64,000 bases of DNA, from positions 3,545 through 67,544 of the forward strand of contig JBKQVT010000174.1 in NCBI GenBank assembly GCA_052139835.1. The letters are read 5' to 3'. The notes beneath the pieces are model-generated. The model saw only the letters and a list, made by a program, of their open reading frames with translations, was not told the origin of the DNA and ran no database searches. The DNA comes from JBKQVT01 sp052139835. Lineage in GTDB: Bacteria; Planctomycetota; Planctomycetia; Pirellulales; Thermoguttaceae. The translations under genes were made by a program, and so were the position numbers. This document shows positions 31,737 to 40,100 of this stretch, piece after piece (within the stretch, counting starts at the first letter, position 1; each line of letters opens with the position of its first letter).

Positions 31737-33736
31737 CGAGCCTGGGACAGTTCTGTCTCCTGGTTGCCCTGGTGGGCTCGGGCTACGCGGCCTTTGCCTG
31801 CATGATCGGCGGCCGCGGTGGCCCGCGGCTGGTGGTGCGCAGCGGCGTCTGGGCCGCGGCGGCCAGCATCCTGGCCCTGACGACGGCCGTCGTGCTGTTG
31901 GCCCAAGCGTTGATCGTCAAGGACTTCCGTTTCCAATATGTCACGGAGTATTCCGACGCCCTCCTGCCCTGGCACTATTCGCTGTCCGCGTTTTGGGTCG
32001 GCCAGGGGGGCTCGCTGCTGCTGTGGGCGTGGTTCGTGGCGGCGCTGGCGATCGTCTACCGTTTTGCCGCCGGCCGGAGAGGGCAGGAGTTCCGCGACCT
32101 GGCCTTCGGCACGCTCATGGCCTATCTCTGTTTCCTCGTGACCATCATGGTCTTCGCCGCCGATCCCATGCAGCCGTCCCTGGTGGCTCGCCATACGGGC
32201 GACGGTCTCTCGCCGCTCTTGCAGCACCCCGCCATGCTGTTTCATCCGCCGATCATCTTCCTCGGCTACGCTGCCTGGGGTGTGCCCTTTGCCTTGGCCG
32301 TCGCCGCCCTGTTGAGCGGACGGCTCGACAACACCTGGACGGAACAAGCGCGGCCTTGGGCCATTTTCGCCTGGGTCACCCTCGGCGGCGGCATCCTCTG
32401 GGGCGCCGCGTGGGCCTATGAAGAACTGGGCTGGGGCGGCTACTGGAGTTGGGACCCCGTCGAAAACGGATCGCTGATCCCCTGGCTGACCGGCACCGCC
32501 CTGGTCCATGGACTGATGACCTGGCGATGCCGCGGCGCCCTGAAAAAAACCACCCTTTCCCTGGCGATCGCGACCTTCGCGCTGTGCAACTTCGCCACCT
32601 TCCTCACCCGCAGCGGCGTCTTCAGCAGCCTCCATGCCTTCAGTCAATCACCGATCGGTTGGATGTTCCTCGCCTGGATCGTGGTTGTGACGGCGGGCCA
32701 CGCCGTGCTGATGATCCTGCGCCGGGCTGCCCTGGGTGCGGAAAGACCGCTGACGAGCGTCTGGAGCCGGGAAGCCTTCGTGCTCATCGGCATCGTGGCG
32801 CTGGTCCTCTTGGCGAGCATGGCCATCCTCGGCACCCTGGCCGCGCCGCTTTCGGGCGTTTTCTGCACGGCAAGAATCGTCGTGGGCATCGCCTTCTACA
32901 ATCATGTCTTGATCCCCGTCGGATTGATTCTGCTGACAGCCATGGCCGCCACCCCGCTGCTGCGCTGGGGTAGCCGGCCGGCCGTGGCGCAAAGGAAAAT
33001 GCTCGCGCTGGCCGCCGTTGCCGGGGCGGCCGCCGCCGCCGTGGCCTTCGCGGCCGGCCTGCGGCATCCCCTCGCCCTGGCCGTGGCGGCCCTGGCCGGC
33101 TCGACCGTCGTCTCCACCGCCGCGGCCTTGCTCCTCGACGCCCGGGCACGGCGCTCCCAAAGGTCCTGGATCGGTTTGCCCGCGGCGCTGGCCGCCAACC
33201 GCCGGCGATATGCCGCCTATCTCATGCATTTCAGCGTCGTCTGTCTGGCGATCGGCGTCACGGGGTCCTCCCTGGGAAGTCGCCGGCGCGACGTCGCCAT
33301 GGCGCCGGGCGAGACGATCCGATGGGCGGGGCGGTCCGTGCGGTATCTCGGCCTCAACCAACGCCGGCTGCCTGACAAGGTCGTCGTCGAAGCCCGGCTG
33401 GAGGTCTCTGACGGCGGCGTCCCGCCCTATCTGTTGCTGCCCGCGGACAGTCTCTATCGGCTGCAAAACCAATGGAGTTCGCAGGTGGCCGTTCACTCCG
33501 CGTGGAGCGGAGACTTTTACACGATCCTCCATGGCGGCAACGACGGCGGCAAGGTCAATCTGACCTTGATCGACAATCCGCTCATGCGCTGGCTGTGGTC
33601 CGCCGGCTGGATCAGCGTTGCCGGCGCATTGGCCGCGCTCTGGCCGCTGAAGCGACGGCCGGGCCGGCCGGCCAAGCCGGAAATACGCACGATGCATACG
33701 ATTCGCGGCGCGCGCCGACTCGCGGAGACCGGTTAG
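31733..33736 (+). CDS. ccmF: Heme lyase subunit CcmF
   Basis: A 667-residue integral membrane protein of the heme-handling superfamily that ligates heme delivered by CcmE to apocytochromes. Typical marks are the early F-Q-Y-V-T-E-Y-S segment, H-P-P-I-I-F-L-G-Y, the WWD motif (W-G-G-Y-W-S-W-D-P-V-E-N-G-S-L), and T-R-S-G-V-F-S-S-L-H-A-F. A C-terminal periplasmic domain and final helix follow. The length is normal for CcmF. It overlaps ccmE by four bases. No CcmG, CcmH or CcmI gene is present in the window, as in the reduced System I variants that use CxxxY CcmE. Confidence 0.94.
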   Translation: MTSLGQFCLLVALVGSGYAAFACMIGGRGGPRLVVRSGVWAAAASILALTTAVVLLAQALIVKDFRFQYVTEYSDALLPWHYSLSAFWVGQGGSLLLWAWFVAALAIVYRFAAGRRGQEFRDLAFGTLMAYLCFLVTIMVFAADPMQPSLVARHTGDGLSPLLQHPAMLFHPPIIFLGYAAWGVPFALAVAALLSGRLDNTWTEQARPWAIFAWVTLGGGILWGAAWAYEELGWGGYWSWDPVENGSLIPWLTGTALVHGLMTWRCRGALKKTTLSLAIATFALCNFATFLTRSGVFSSLHAFSQSPIGWMFLAWIVVVTAGHAVLMILRRAALGAERPLTSVWSREAFVLIGIVALVLLASMAILGTLAAPLSGVFCTARIVVGIAFYNHVLIPVGLILLTAMAATPLLRWGSRPAVAQRKMLALAAVAGAAAAAVAFAAGLRHPLALAVAALAGSTVVSTAAALLLDARARRSQRSWIGLPAALAANRRRYAAYLMHFSVVCLAIGVTGSSLGSRRRDVAMAPGETIRWAGRSVRYLGLNQRRLPDKVVVEARLEVSDGGVPPYLLLPADSLYRLQNQWSSQVAVHSAWSGDFYTILHGGNDGGKVNLTLIDNPLMRWLWSAGWISVAGALAALWPLKRRPGRPAKPEIRTMHTIRGARRLAETG

Positions 33737-33801
33737 CTGGTTCAGAAGGGGACAGTCCCCAGGTTATTCCTTGCCAAGTCCTTTGCTCTTGGATGTGTCC
33801 C

Positions 33802-34482
33802 ATGGCTGATCACACCAGTGCCATCCAGGCTCGCCAGTTGTCGCACGCTTTTGGCCGGCGGATCGTGCTGGACAGGGTCGATCTCGAGGTGGCCGCCGGC
33901 GAAACGGTCGTTCTCAGGGGCGCCAACGGCGCCGGCAAGACGACGCTGTTGCGTTGTTTGGCCACGGTCATTCGCCCCACGGGCGGAGAAGTTCGCTGGT
34001 TCGGACACGCCGCGCTGGGCAATCCCGAGGCGCGCCGGCTCCTCGGCATGGTGGCGCACGAGAGCCGCCTCTATCCCCATTTGACCTTGCGGGAAAACCT
34101 CCTCTTTGCCGCCCGCATGTGCGATGTGTCCCGGCCCGGGCAGCGTGCCGATCAGTTGCTGGAAGAGGCCGGCATGCGGCGCTACGCCGAGCACACGCCG
34201 CCGTTGGTCTCGCAGGGGATGCGGCAGCGGCTGGCGGTGGCGCGGGCCTTGGTTCACGATCCGCCCCTTCTGCTCCTGGATGAACCGTTCGCCGGCCTGG
34301 ACGCGGAGGGGACCGCCTGGCTGTTCCGGCTGTTCCTCGATTTGCGGGCGCGCGGGCGAACGCTCGCTTTCGTCCTCCACGACGAAGAAAAAGCCTTCCG
34401 GCTGGCCGATCGCGTGTTGGAACTGCGACAAGGCCGACTGCACCCTCGCGCCGCCGCGGCGGCCTTTCCACGGGCGGCATGA
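33802..34482 (+). CDS. ccmA: ABC transporter ATP-binding protein CcmA
   Basis: A 226-residue ATPase with Walker A (G-A-N-G-A-G-K-T-T), a Q-loop-like region, a degenerate signature (L-V-S-Q-G-M-R-Q-R-L in place of LSGGQ) and Walker B (L-L-L-L-D-E-P). With CcmB and CcmC it releases holo-CcmE from CcmC during cytochrome c maturation. The S-Q-G-M variant is often seen in CcmA-like proteins of this group (recalled from the family, not searched). An in-frame ATG nine bases earlier (33793) is an alternative start. It lies 65 bp after ccmF and overlaps ccmB by four bases. Confidence 0.9.
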   Translation: MADHTSAIQARQLSHAFGRRIVLDRVDLEVAAGETVVLRGANGAGKTTLLRCLATVIRPTGGEVRWFGHAALGNPEARRLLGMVAHESRLYPHLTLRENLLFAARMCDVSRPGQRADQLLEEAGMRRYAEHTPPLVSQGMRQRLAVARALVHDPPLLLLDEPFAGLDAEGTAWLFRLFLDLRARGRTLAFVLHDEEKAFRLADRVLELRQGRLHPRAAAAAFPRAA

Positions 34483-35168
34483 CAAGGGGCATCCTGGTGG
34501 CAACAAAACTCTGGTGGCTGATTTCCAAGGACCTGGTCTCGGAATGCCGCGCACGCCGCGTTTGGCCGGCCATGCTCCTGTTGGGCCTCGTCGTGGCCTT
34601 GATGTTCTCGGTCCAGATGGATTTGCCCCCCGGCCAGCAGCGACGGATCGTCGGCGGCTTGCTCTGGCTGGCAATCTTCATCGCCGGCACGCTGGCCTTG
34701 GATCGGTCGCTGGCCGCCGAACGCGAGGACGGCTGCTGGGAAGCGCTCTTGCTCTATCCGCTCTCGCCGACGACGATCTACCTGGCCAAACTGGCGGTGA
34801 ACGTCGTCGCACTGGCCGCGTTGCAGTGCGTGCTCATCCCGCTGTTCGCCGTGCTTTCCGACGTGCCCTTGCTGGCCCGGCCGGGCCCGATCGTGCTGGT
34901 GGCCTTGCTGGCCACCCTGGGCATCTCCGCGGTGGGCACGCTGCTCAGCGCCCTGGCAAGCGGAATTCGCCACGGCGCCTACCTGGTGCCGCTGCTGGTG
35001 CTGCCGCTGGCGATTCCCGTCGTGCTGGCCGCGGCCGAGGCGACCCGGCTGGCCGTGGAAAACGATCTTGGGGCCGCATGGTGGCACTGGGTCGCCTTGC
35101 TCGGCGCCTTCGCCGTCATCGCCGTGACGGGGGGAATCGCCCTTTTCGATTATGTCGTCGAGGATTAA
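34479..35168 (+). CDS. ccmB: Heme exporter membrane subunit CcmB
   Basis: A 229-residue protein with six predicted membrane helices and the CcmB motifs G-G-L-L-W-L-A-I-F-I-A-G-T-L-A-L-D-R-S and E-R-E-D-G-C-W-E-A-L-L-L-Y-P. It is the membrane part of the CcmAB ATPase that acts on CcmC-heme-CcmE. Start overlaps the ccmA stop (ATGA) and ccmC begins two bases after its stop, consistent with one coupled operon. Confidence 0.9.
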   Translation: MTRGILVATKLWWLISKDLVSECRARRVWPAMLLLGLVVALMFSVQMDLPPGQQRRIVGGLLWLAIFIAGTLALDRSLAAEREDGCWEALLLYPLSPTTIYLAKLAVNVVALAALQCVLIPLFAVLSDVPLLARPGPIVLVALLATLGISAVGTLLSALASGIRHGAYLVPLLVLPLAIPVVLAAAEATRLAVENDLGAAWWHWVALLGAFAVIAVTGGIALFDYVVED

Positions 35169-35170
35169 GT

Positions 35171-35851
35171 ATGAACAGTTCCACGAAACAGTGCGCCGCC
35201 TGCGGAAACCTGCTCTCCGCGCTGGCAGCCGGCCTGGTGCCGATCGCGCTGGCCGTCGTTTTCTTCGTGGCGCCGACGGAACCGACCATGGGACAGGCGC
35301 AGCGGATCGTGTACGTCCACGTCGCCGTGGCGTGGCTCGCCCTGGCCGGCTTCATCGTCATGGCGGCAGGCGGCGGAATGTACCTGCTCCGCCGCGACCT
35401 GGCCTGGGACCATTGGGCGCGCGCCGCGGCCGAGCTGGGCTGGCTCTGCTGTACGCTGACCTTGGTGACCGGCTCGCTCTGGGCCCACGCCGCCTGGAAT
35501 ACCTGGTGGACGTGGGATCCGCGGCTGACGACTTCTTTCGTTCTCTGGACGATGTACTGCGGATATCTCCTCGTCCGGGGCAGCGCGGAGGATCCGCATC
35601 GCAGCGCTCGATTCGGAGCCGTCCTGGCCATCGTCGGTCTGCTCGATGTTCCGCTGGTCGTCATCGCCACGCGTTGGTTTCGCGGCATCCATCCCACGTC
35701 GCCGCAAATGGAACCGCGGATGCGCCTGGCGCTGCTGATCAGCATCGTAAGCTTCACGGCGTTCTTCGCCCTGCTGCTGGTCCTGCGGCAGACGCAACTC
35801 CGCGCCGAGAACCTGCTCAGTCACTTGGACTCGAAGGATTTGTCATGCTGA
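35171..35851 (+). CDS. ccmC: Heme delivery protein CcmC
   Basis: A 226-residue, six-helix member of the heme-handling family that loads heme onto CcmE. The WWD motif (W-N-T-W-W-T-W-D-P-R-L-T-T) and the flanking histidine in Y-V-H-V-A-V-A-W are present, as is the D-V-P-L-V segment. Unusually, the extreme N-terminus carries C-A-A-C. The end overlaps the small ccmD-like gene by seven bases. Confidence 0.92.
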   Translation: MNSSTKQCAACGNLLSALAAGLVPIALAVVFFVAPTEPTMGQAQRIVYVHVAVAWLALAGFIVMAAGGGMYLLRRDLAWDHWARAAAELGWLCCTLTLVTGSLWAHAAWNTWWTWDPRLTTSFVLWTMYCGYLLVRGSAEDPHRSARFGAVLAIVGLLDVPLVVIATRWFRGIHPTSPQMEPRMRLALLISIVSFTAFFALLLVLRQTQLRAENLLSHLDSKDLSC

Positions 35852-35979
35852 CCTTTGCCATTGCCTACCTGGCCGTCTGGCTCGGCGTGCTCGCCTATGT
35901 CTTGCGGCTGGGGGCCAAACAGCGCCGACTGCTGCGAACCCTGGAATCGCTGCAATCCACCGGGGACCCGTCACGATGA
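35845..35979 (+). CDS. ccmD: CcmD-like small membrane protein
   Basis: A 44-residue product with one membrane helix (A-I-A-Y-L-A-V-W-L-G-V-L-A-Y-V) followed by a basic tail (R-L-G-A-K-Q-R-R-L). Size, topology and place after ccmC match CcmD, which stabilises the CcmC-CcmE complex. Sequence conservation in CcmD is too low for certainty. It overlaps both ccmC and the next gene. Confidence 0.75.
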   Translation: MLTFAIAYLAVWLGVLAYVLRLGAKQRRLLRTLESLQSTGDPSR

Positions 35980-37067
35980 TTCCCCACGCTTTGCTCCTCG
36001 TCAGCCTCGCCGTTGCGGGACTCCTGCCCCAGGCCAACGGGCGCATCCGGGGAAACGTGGTCAACACATCGCAAGCCCAGCCTTCCCCATGCCAGGCAAC
36101 GGTCCTTCTGCGGGTCCTGCTGGAAGGCCGGTTTGTTCCTTTCCGCGAGACCGCCAGCGACGCGGAAGGGCGGTTTCAGTTCGATTCCTTGCCGGTCGGC
36201 AATCGCTATCGATACCTGGTCGGAGCCAATCGTCACGGCGTCCACTATCCCGGGCCGCGCGTCCAGTTGACGGAAGACCGGCCCAACGCCACGGTTCGGT
36301 TGTCGGTGTGCGACGCGGTCACGCACCCCAACCCGCTGGTGATTCGCAAGCTCGAAATCACGATTTGTCCGCAACCCGGCACGCTGAAAGTCACCGAGTC
36401 GATGCTGGTGGAGAACCCGTCTTCCACCTGTTACGTGGGCCAAGCGCCCGCTGCCGGCGCCGATCCGGTCACGTTGCAACTGGCTATTCCTGCGGATTTC
36501 GAGCGCACGACGTTCGACGAGGAGTTTTTCGGACGGCGGTTCTCCCTGGTCGAGGGAAAGCTTGTCACCGGCATTCCCTGGCCGCCGGGCAGGCGGGAAC
36601 TGAAGTACACCTACGTGCTCCGCAACGCCGCGGTTGACCGGCGTTGGGAGCGCCCCCTCGACTTGCCCTGCTCCCAAGTTCAACTGCGCGTGTGCCCTGC
36701 GAAACCCGACGAGGTGGCTTGCAATCTGCCCTCTCTGCCCGCCGTCCACCCCGGCGAACTGGTCTTCGGGTCCAACGCCCAAGACTTGCCTGCCGGACGC
36801 GTCCTTCACGTCACCCTGGGACACCTGCCGATGCCTTGGATGGCCCAGGCTCGCTGGGTAGCGGTCGCCATTCTGGTCGGCCTGATTGCGGGGACCGGTG
36901 GCATCATGATTTGGCGGCGGCGGCGGCGGGAAAGACTCCTCCATGCCCCGGCGCCGCAATCGGCCGTCTCGCTGGCTTCTCGGCCCGCCGGTCGTTCTCG
37001 TCGACGCGAACGACGATCGGCCGCAACGTCTTCGCCTCTTCCGAGGAGACCTCGCGGCACGCGATGA
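35976..37067 (+). CDS. Membrane-anchored carboxypeptidase-regulatory-like domain protein
   Basis: A 363-residue protein with a signal peptide (M-I-P-H-A-L-L-L-V-S-L-A-V-A-G-L-L), a beta-sandwich of the carboxypeptidase-regulatory type (residues 22-110; T-A-S-D-A-E-G-R-F-Q-F-D-S-L-P-V-G motif), a second beta-rich region, a membrane helix at about 288-310 and a very basic cytoplasmic tail. Its start overlaps the ccmD stop, so it belongs to the ccm operon. A role in cytochrome maturation, for example holding apocytochrome or stabilising the complex, is suggested only by position. Confidence 0.8.
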   Translation: MIPHALLLVSLAVAGLLPQANGRIRGNVVNTSQAQPSPCQATVLLRVLLEGRFVPFRETASDAEGRFQFDSLPVGNRYRYLVGANRHGVHYPGPRVQLTEDRPNATVRLSVCDAVTHPNPLVIRKLEITICPQPGTLKVTESMLVENPSSTCYVGQAPAAGADPVTLQLAIPADFERTTFDEEFFGRRFSLVEGKLVTGIPWPPGRRELKYTYVLRNAAVDRRWERPLDLPCSQVQLRVCPAKPDEVACNLPSLPAVHPGELVFGSNAQDLPAGRVLHVTLGHLPMPWMAQARWVAVAILVGLIAGTGGIMIWRRRRRERLLHAPAPQSAVSLASRPAGRSRRRERRSAATSSPLPRRPRGTR

Positions 37068-37114
37068 TGCCTGTTGGAACTTGCCCGGGCGTTCAGCCTG
37101 CCAGAGCACGCGTG

Positions 37115-37245
37115 GCGAACCAACACAAGAGCGGCGGTGAAGCAGAGGATCGTCGCCGGAATGACGACCATCACCATGCCGGGGAGCAAGAGGATCGCTC
37201 GAAGCTGCTTCCAGGCGGAGATGGCAATCGCTTTACCGTACTTTG
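37115..37245 (-). pseudogene. N-terminal remnant resembling an isoprenylcysteine-methyltransferase-type protein
   Basis: Minus-strand translation gives G-K-A-I-A-I-S-A-W-K-Q-L-R-A-I-L-L-L-P-G, then a hydrophobic helix up to L-V-L-V-R, reminiscent of the first helix of ICMT/phospholipid-methyltransferase proteins. The rest of such a protein is absent. It sits directly downstream of the methyltransferase at 37251 on the same strand. The assignment is from memory of the family and is tentative. Confidence 0.35.
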
Positions 37246-37250
37246 GGTAG

Positions 37251-37796
37251 CTACGCCCTCTCAACCACTAAGGCCCTGCACCCATGAACCTGAGGCTCTC
37301 CAATCGGTCTGAATCCCAATTCCTTGGTGGTCGCCACGGTCTGCGCAAACGCCTTGCCGGGGACGTGGAGCCTCGGCTCGGCCACCAACAATCTCCCGCC
37401 CGGCTTGAGGCAGGCGTGGATTTCACCCAGCAGCCTGTGCTGATCCGGCACCTCATGGACCATCATAAAAGCCAGGGCGAAGTCGGCCGGCCTCTGAACA
37501 CCCAGGCGATCCCGCTCGCATTTGTGAAGTTGAATGCGGTCGGCCACGCCCGCTCGCCGCGCCCGCCGCCACAGCACATCCAGCATTTTCGGCTGCAGAT
37601 CGACGGCGATGACGAGGCCGCTGTCCCCGACCATCTTCGCCATCGCAATGGAGAAGAGGCCCATTCCGCAGCCCACGTCCATAACGGTCATCCCCGGTTG
37701 GACATAGGGGCCAACGATCTTCTCCGGGTTATGGAGCAGACGACGAAGGCGGTTGTCGATGAAGTAGCCACCCCACCAGGGGCAGACGTGGGCCAT
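37251..37796 (-). CDS. Class I SAM-dependent methyltransferase
   Basis: A 181-residue methyltransferase. Motif I is V-M-D-V-G-C-G-M-G-L-F-S, with the acidic residue ending strand 2 in V-I-A-V-D-L-Q-P, and the post-strand-5 region is L-K-P-G-G-R-L-L-V-A-E-P. This is the UbiE/COQ5-like methyltransferase_11/25 type. The substrate is unknown; small stand-alone enzymes of this form methylate lipids, quinones or metals such as arsenic, but the Cys set of ArsM is absent. No operon partner except the remnant downstream. Confidence 0.88.
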   Translation of the reverse strand: MAHVCPWWGGYFIDNRLRRLLHNPEKIVGPYVQPGMTVMDVGCGMGLFSIAMAKMVGDSGLVIAVDLQPKMLDVLWRRARRAGVADRIQLHKCERDRLGVQRPADFALAFMMVHEVPDQHRLLGEIHACLKPGGRLLVAEPRLHVPGKAFAQTVATTKELGFRPIGEPQVHGCRALVVERA

Positions 37797-38078
37797 CGGT
37801 GTTCCTCATGGATCGCTGGGAGGATAGAATCATTGTAGCAGGACAGGGTGAGCGGGCACTACGTCAGGTGACAGGGCCTTGGAAGATGGGAGCGATTTAC
37901 GTTAGGTTCTTTGCTTGAGTTGGTCTGCGAAGCGTTTGTTGCCGTGGGCGAGTGGGCGCAGTGGCGGGGCCGACGGCGAATCAGGTGCCCTGAGTGTTGG
38001 CGGAGCATCTCCCAACAAGCCCTCACATGCCGACACTGCGGTTGGTCGCCGTTCAACATGAACTCGGAGGACATCCCC

Positions 38079-38543
38079 ATGAACTCACCAATCGACAACT
38101 ACCTCGACGGCCCCCAAGTGCTGCGAAAGGCCGTGGCTGGGATGACGCCGGAGCAACTCATCGCCCGCCCCATCCCTGGCAAATGGTCCACGTTGGAGGT
38201 CGTCTGCCACCTGGCCGACTTCGAGATCGTCTTTGCCGACCGGATTAAACGGGTGATTGCCGAAAACGAACCGACCCTCTTCGGCGGCGACCCCGGCGCC
38301 TTCGCCGCACGTTTGGCCTATCACGATCGGCAGGCGGAAGAGGAACTCCAACTCATTGAACTGGTCCGCACGCAGGTGGCTCGGATTCTTCGCACCCTGA
38401 AGCCCGAGGATTTTCAGCGCCGGGGTATCCACTCGGAATCCGGGCCGCTGACGCTGGAAACGCTGCTGCAACGGATCACCGGCCACATCCCGCACCACAT
38501 CCGATTCATTGACGAGAAGCGGAAGGCGTTGGGCCAAGCGTGA
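38079..38543 (+). CDS. DinB-family protein (copy B)
   Basis: A 154-residue four-helix DinB protein, about 93% identical by eye to the copy at 2478. The same metal-ligand histidine contexts are present (V-C-H-L-A-D and G-H-I-P-H-H). The strong GGAGGA site precedes this ATG. As in copy A the frame is open upstream to 37911 and encodes C-P-E-C...C-R-H-C. The open frame in both copies suggests that the zinc-ribbon extension was under selection or is translated. It is followed by tspO, which was lost from copy A. Confidence 0.88.
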   Translation: MNSPIDNYLDGPQVLRKAVAGMTPEQLIARPIPGKWSTLEVVCHLADFEIVFADRIKRVIAENEPTLFGGDPGAFAARLAYHDRQAEEELQLIELVRTQVARILRTLKPEDFQRRGIHSESGPLTLETLLQRITGHIPHHIRFIDEKRKALGQA

Positions 38544-38641
38544 CGCCGGAGTCCCGTTGCCGCCGGTGGAAGGCAGAGATGCTTGAACTACTCGAATTCC
38601 TTGAACTGCTTGAACTCCGTCGCCCCCAGGCTGGCGCAGAG

Positions 38642-39112
38642 ATGCCCCGCCTTCCTCAAGGCATCGGGCTGGTTGTTTTCATGGCCATCTGCTTCGCCGT
38701 GGCGGGGATCGGCGGCTTGGTGACGACGCCCAACATCGCGGTCTGGTACGCTGGACTGGTCAAGCCATCGTGGACACCGCCGAACTGGGTCTTTGGCCCG
38801 GTGTGGTCGGTTCTCTATCTGGGCATGGCGGTCGCTGCTTGGCTTGTGTGGCGAAAAGGCAATGCCCTCGTTCCGCTGACGTTCTTCGCCGTCCAGTTGG
38901 CTTTCAACGCGGCATGGTCATGGATCTTCTTTGGCCTGCACAGTCCTGTTGCGGCGTTCGTTGACATCGTGCTGCTTTGGGGCGCCATCGCCGCCACGGC
39001 GAGTTTCTTTTGGCGGCGGTCCCTGGTGGCGTGCCTGTTGTTCGTGCCCTACTTGGCCTGGGTCAGTTTTGCCGCCGTGCTGAACTTCGCCATCTGGCGG
39101 TTCAACGGGTGA
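38642..39112 (+). CDS. tspO: TspO/MBR-family tryptophan-rich sensory protein
   Basis: A 156-residue protein with five predicted membrane helices and the TspO marks W-Y-x-x-L-x-K-P-x-W-x-P-P, V-F-G-P-V-W-x-x-L-Y and A-W-S-W-I-F-F-G. TspO binds tetrapyrroles and influences porphyrin metabolism and stress responses. An in-frame extension reaches 38540, overlapping the DinB stop; the start at 38642 is chosen because the TspO fold begins there. Its proximity to heme-protein genes may be coincidence. Confidence 0.9.
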   Translation: MPRLPQGIGLVVFMAICFAVAGIGGLVTTPNIAVWYAGLVKPSWTPPNWVFGPVWSVLYLGMAVAAWLVWRKGNALVPLTFFAVQLAFNAAWSWIFFGLHSPVAAFVDIVLLWGAIAATASFFWRRSLVACLLFVPYLAWVSFAAVLNFAIWRFNG

Positions 39113-39319
39113 TCGCGAGAGACAAAGAGAGATGTTGTGGGCAATGAAAATGGGGACATGCCGTACATTCGGGAAGGTGCGGGGCCGCGTCCGATAGGGC
39201 CAAGCGATTCCTCCCGCACGTGCCTTGCTCATAACAGTTTGGGTAACAGCAGGCGGAAATTGTCAGAATCGCCCGCCCAAGAAACGACGTAAGCCCTTGG
39301 AAACCAAGGGCTTACTGAG

Positions 39320-39392
39320 TGCCCTCTGAAGGACTCGAACCTTCGACTTTCTGATTAAGAGTCAGACGCTCTACCAACTGAGCTAAGAGGGC
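39320..39392 (-). tRNA. tRNA-Lys (CTT)
   Basis: A complete 73-nt cloverleaf on the minus strand: acceptor GCCCTCT/AGAGGGC, D-stem GCTC/GAGC, anticodon stem TCTGA/TCAGA with loop CTCTTAA (anticodon CTT, codon AAG), T-stem GAAGG/CCTTC, discriminator A. CCA is not encoded. A degenerate 3' half lies at 3120-3158. Confidence 0.96.
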
Positions 39393-39487
39393 CCCGGACG
39401 CGCCGCCCGGCAAAACTCCTAATTCTATGCCTATCGGCTACCATTGCAAGGCCGAGGGAGAAGAGATCCATCTTTGAGAGCCTCGGC

Positions 39488-39527
39488 CCCCTCACCCCCA
39501 ACCCCTCTCCCACAGGGGGAGAGGGGA
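39488..39527. repeat. REP-like palindromic element
   Basis: The sequence cccctcacccccaacccctc followed by tcccacagggggagagggg has an internal ctctccc/gggagag hairpin and belongs to the same family as the pair at 43947 and 44091. Confidence 0.7.
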
Positions 39528-39572
39528 GTGTCGCCCGGTTCATCCTTCATCCTTTATCCTTCCTCCTTTCCT

Positions 39573-39932
39573 CTAATTCCCCCCTTCCGGCGACTCCATC
39601 CCCAGTTGCCGCATCTTGCGGTAGAGATTCGAGCGGTTCAGCCCCAACCGGCCGGCCGCACGGCTTATGTTGCCCGCGGACTGCTCAATCGTGCGGCCGA
39701 TGTATTCGGCCTGAAAACGGGCGGTCGCCTCGGCAAGCGTCTGGCCCGGCGAGTCGCGGTCGTCCTGGGGGGGAGGCGGGGCGGCTTCGTCGGCCTGGAC
39801 CTCGGTGCCGCCGGCGATCAAGATGGCCAGATCGGTCTCGGCCGCACGATGAACCACCGTCCGCAGTGCCCCAAGGGCCTGCCTGAGCAACTCGGCGGAT
39901 AAAGGACTGTCCGTGGAAACAGGAAACGGCAT
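39573..39932 (-). CDS. Fis-type helix-turn-helix DNA-binding protein
   Basis: A 119-residue protein. The C-terminal 45 residues form a Fis/NtrC-type HTH (HTH_8): Y-I-x-x-T-I-E-x-S-A-G-N-I-S-R-A-A-x-R-L-G-L-N-R-S-N-L-Y-R-K-M. The N-terminal part is not a receiver or AAA+ domain, so this is a free-standing HTH, not a sigma-54 activator. It is divergent from etfB and may regulate the Etf/acyl-CoA dehydrogenase genes (inference). GAGGG precedes the start. Confidence 0.85.
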   Translation of the reverse strand: MPFPVSTDSPLSAELLRQALGALRTVVHRAAETDLAILIAGGTEVQADEAAPPPPQDDRDSPGQTLAEATARFQAEYIGRTIEQSAGNISRAAGRLGLNRSNLYRKMRQLGMESPEGGN

Positions 39933-40100
39933 CTGAATGCCCTCAAACGTAGCAGATTGATGTAGTCAGAATGACAACACCATAGCACAGCAATGTCTAT
40001 TTGACAACATTCCGCCGTCCGGCAATATCCCTTGACCCTTTGGACCCGGTCTGATAGCCTGTAAGGCTTTACCAGATTGCGGCTTCGGGAGTTTTTACCA
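39933..40100. promoter_or_regulatory. Divergent promoter region between the Fis-type regulator and etfB
   Basis: This is an A+T-richer spacer with the 8-mer tgacaaca twice (near 39972 and 40002), a perfect TTGACA at 40001 and a TTGACC at 40032 followed by TAGCCT after 17 bp. The direct repeats could be operator half-sites for the divergent HTH protein. Confidence 0.3.

Larger units (their letters stand above)
37855..39345 (+). repeat. Segmental duplication, copy B (DinB - tspO - tRNA-Lys)
   Basis: This copy retains what copy A (2258-3160) lost: the tspO gene, the spacer and an intact tRNA-Lys. It begins with the trace of the DUF4019 C-terminus (codons for H-Y-V-R-stop in place of Y-I-R-stop). 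Orientation is the same as copy A, 35.6 kb apart, so recombination between the two would delete the whole respiratory island. Confidence 0.85.

Noticed and set aside
35845..35979. Treating the 44-codon frame after ccmC as noise
   Set aside because: Kept as a ccmD-like gene because it overlaps both neighbours in operon style and has the expected single helix and basic tail.
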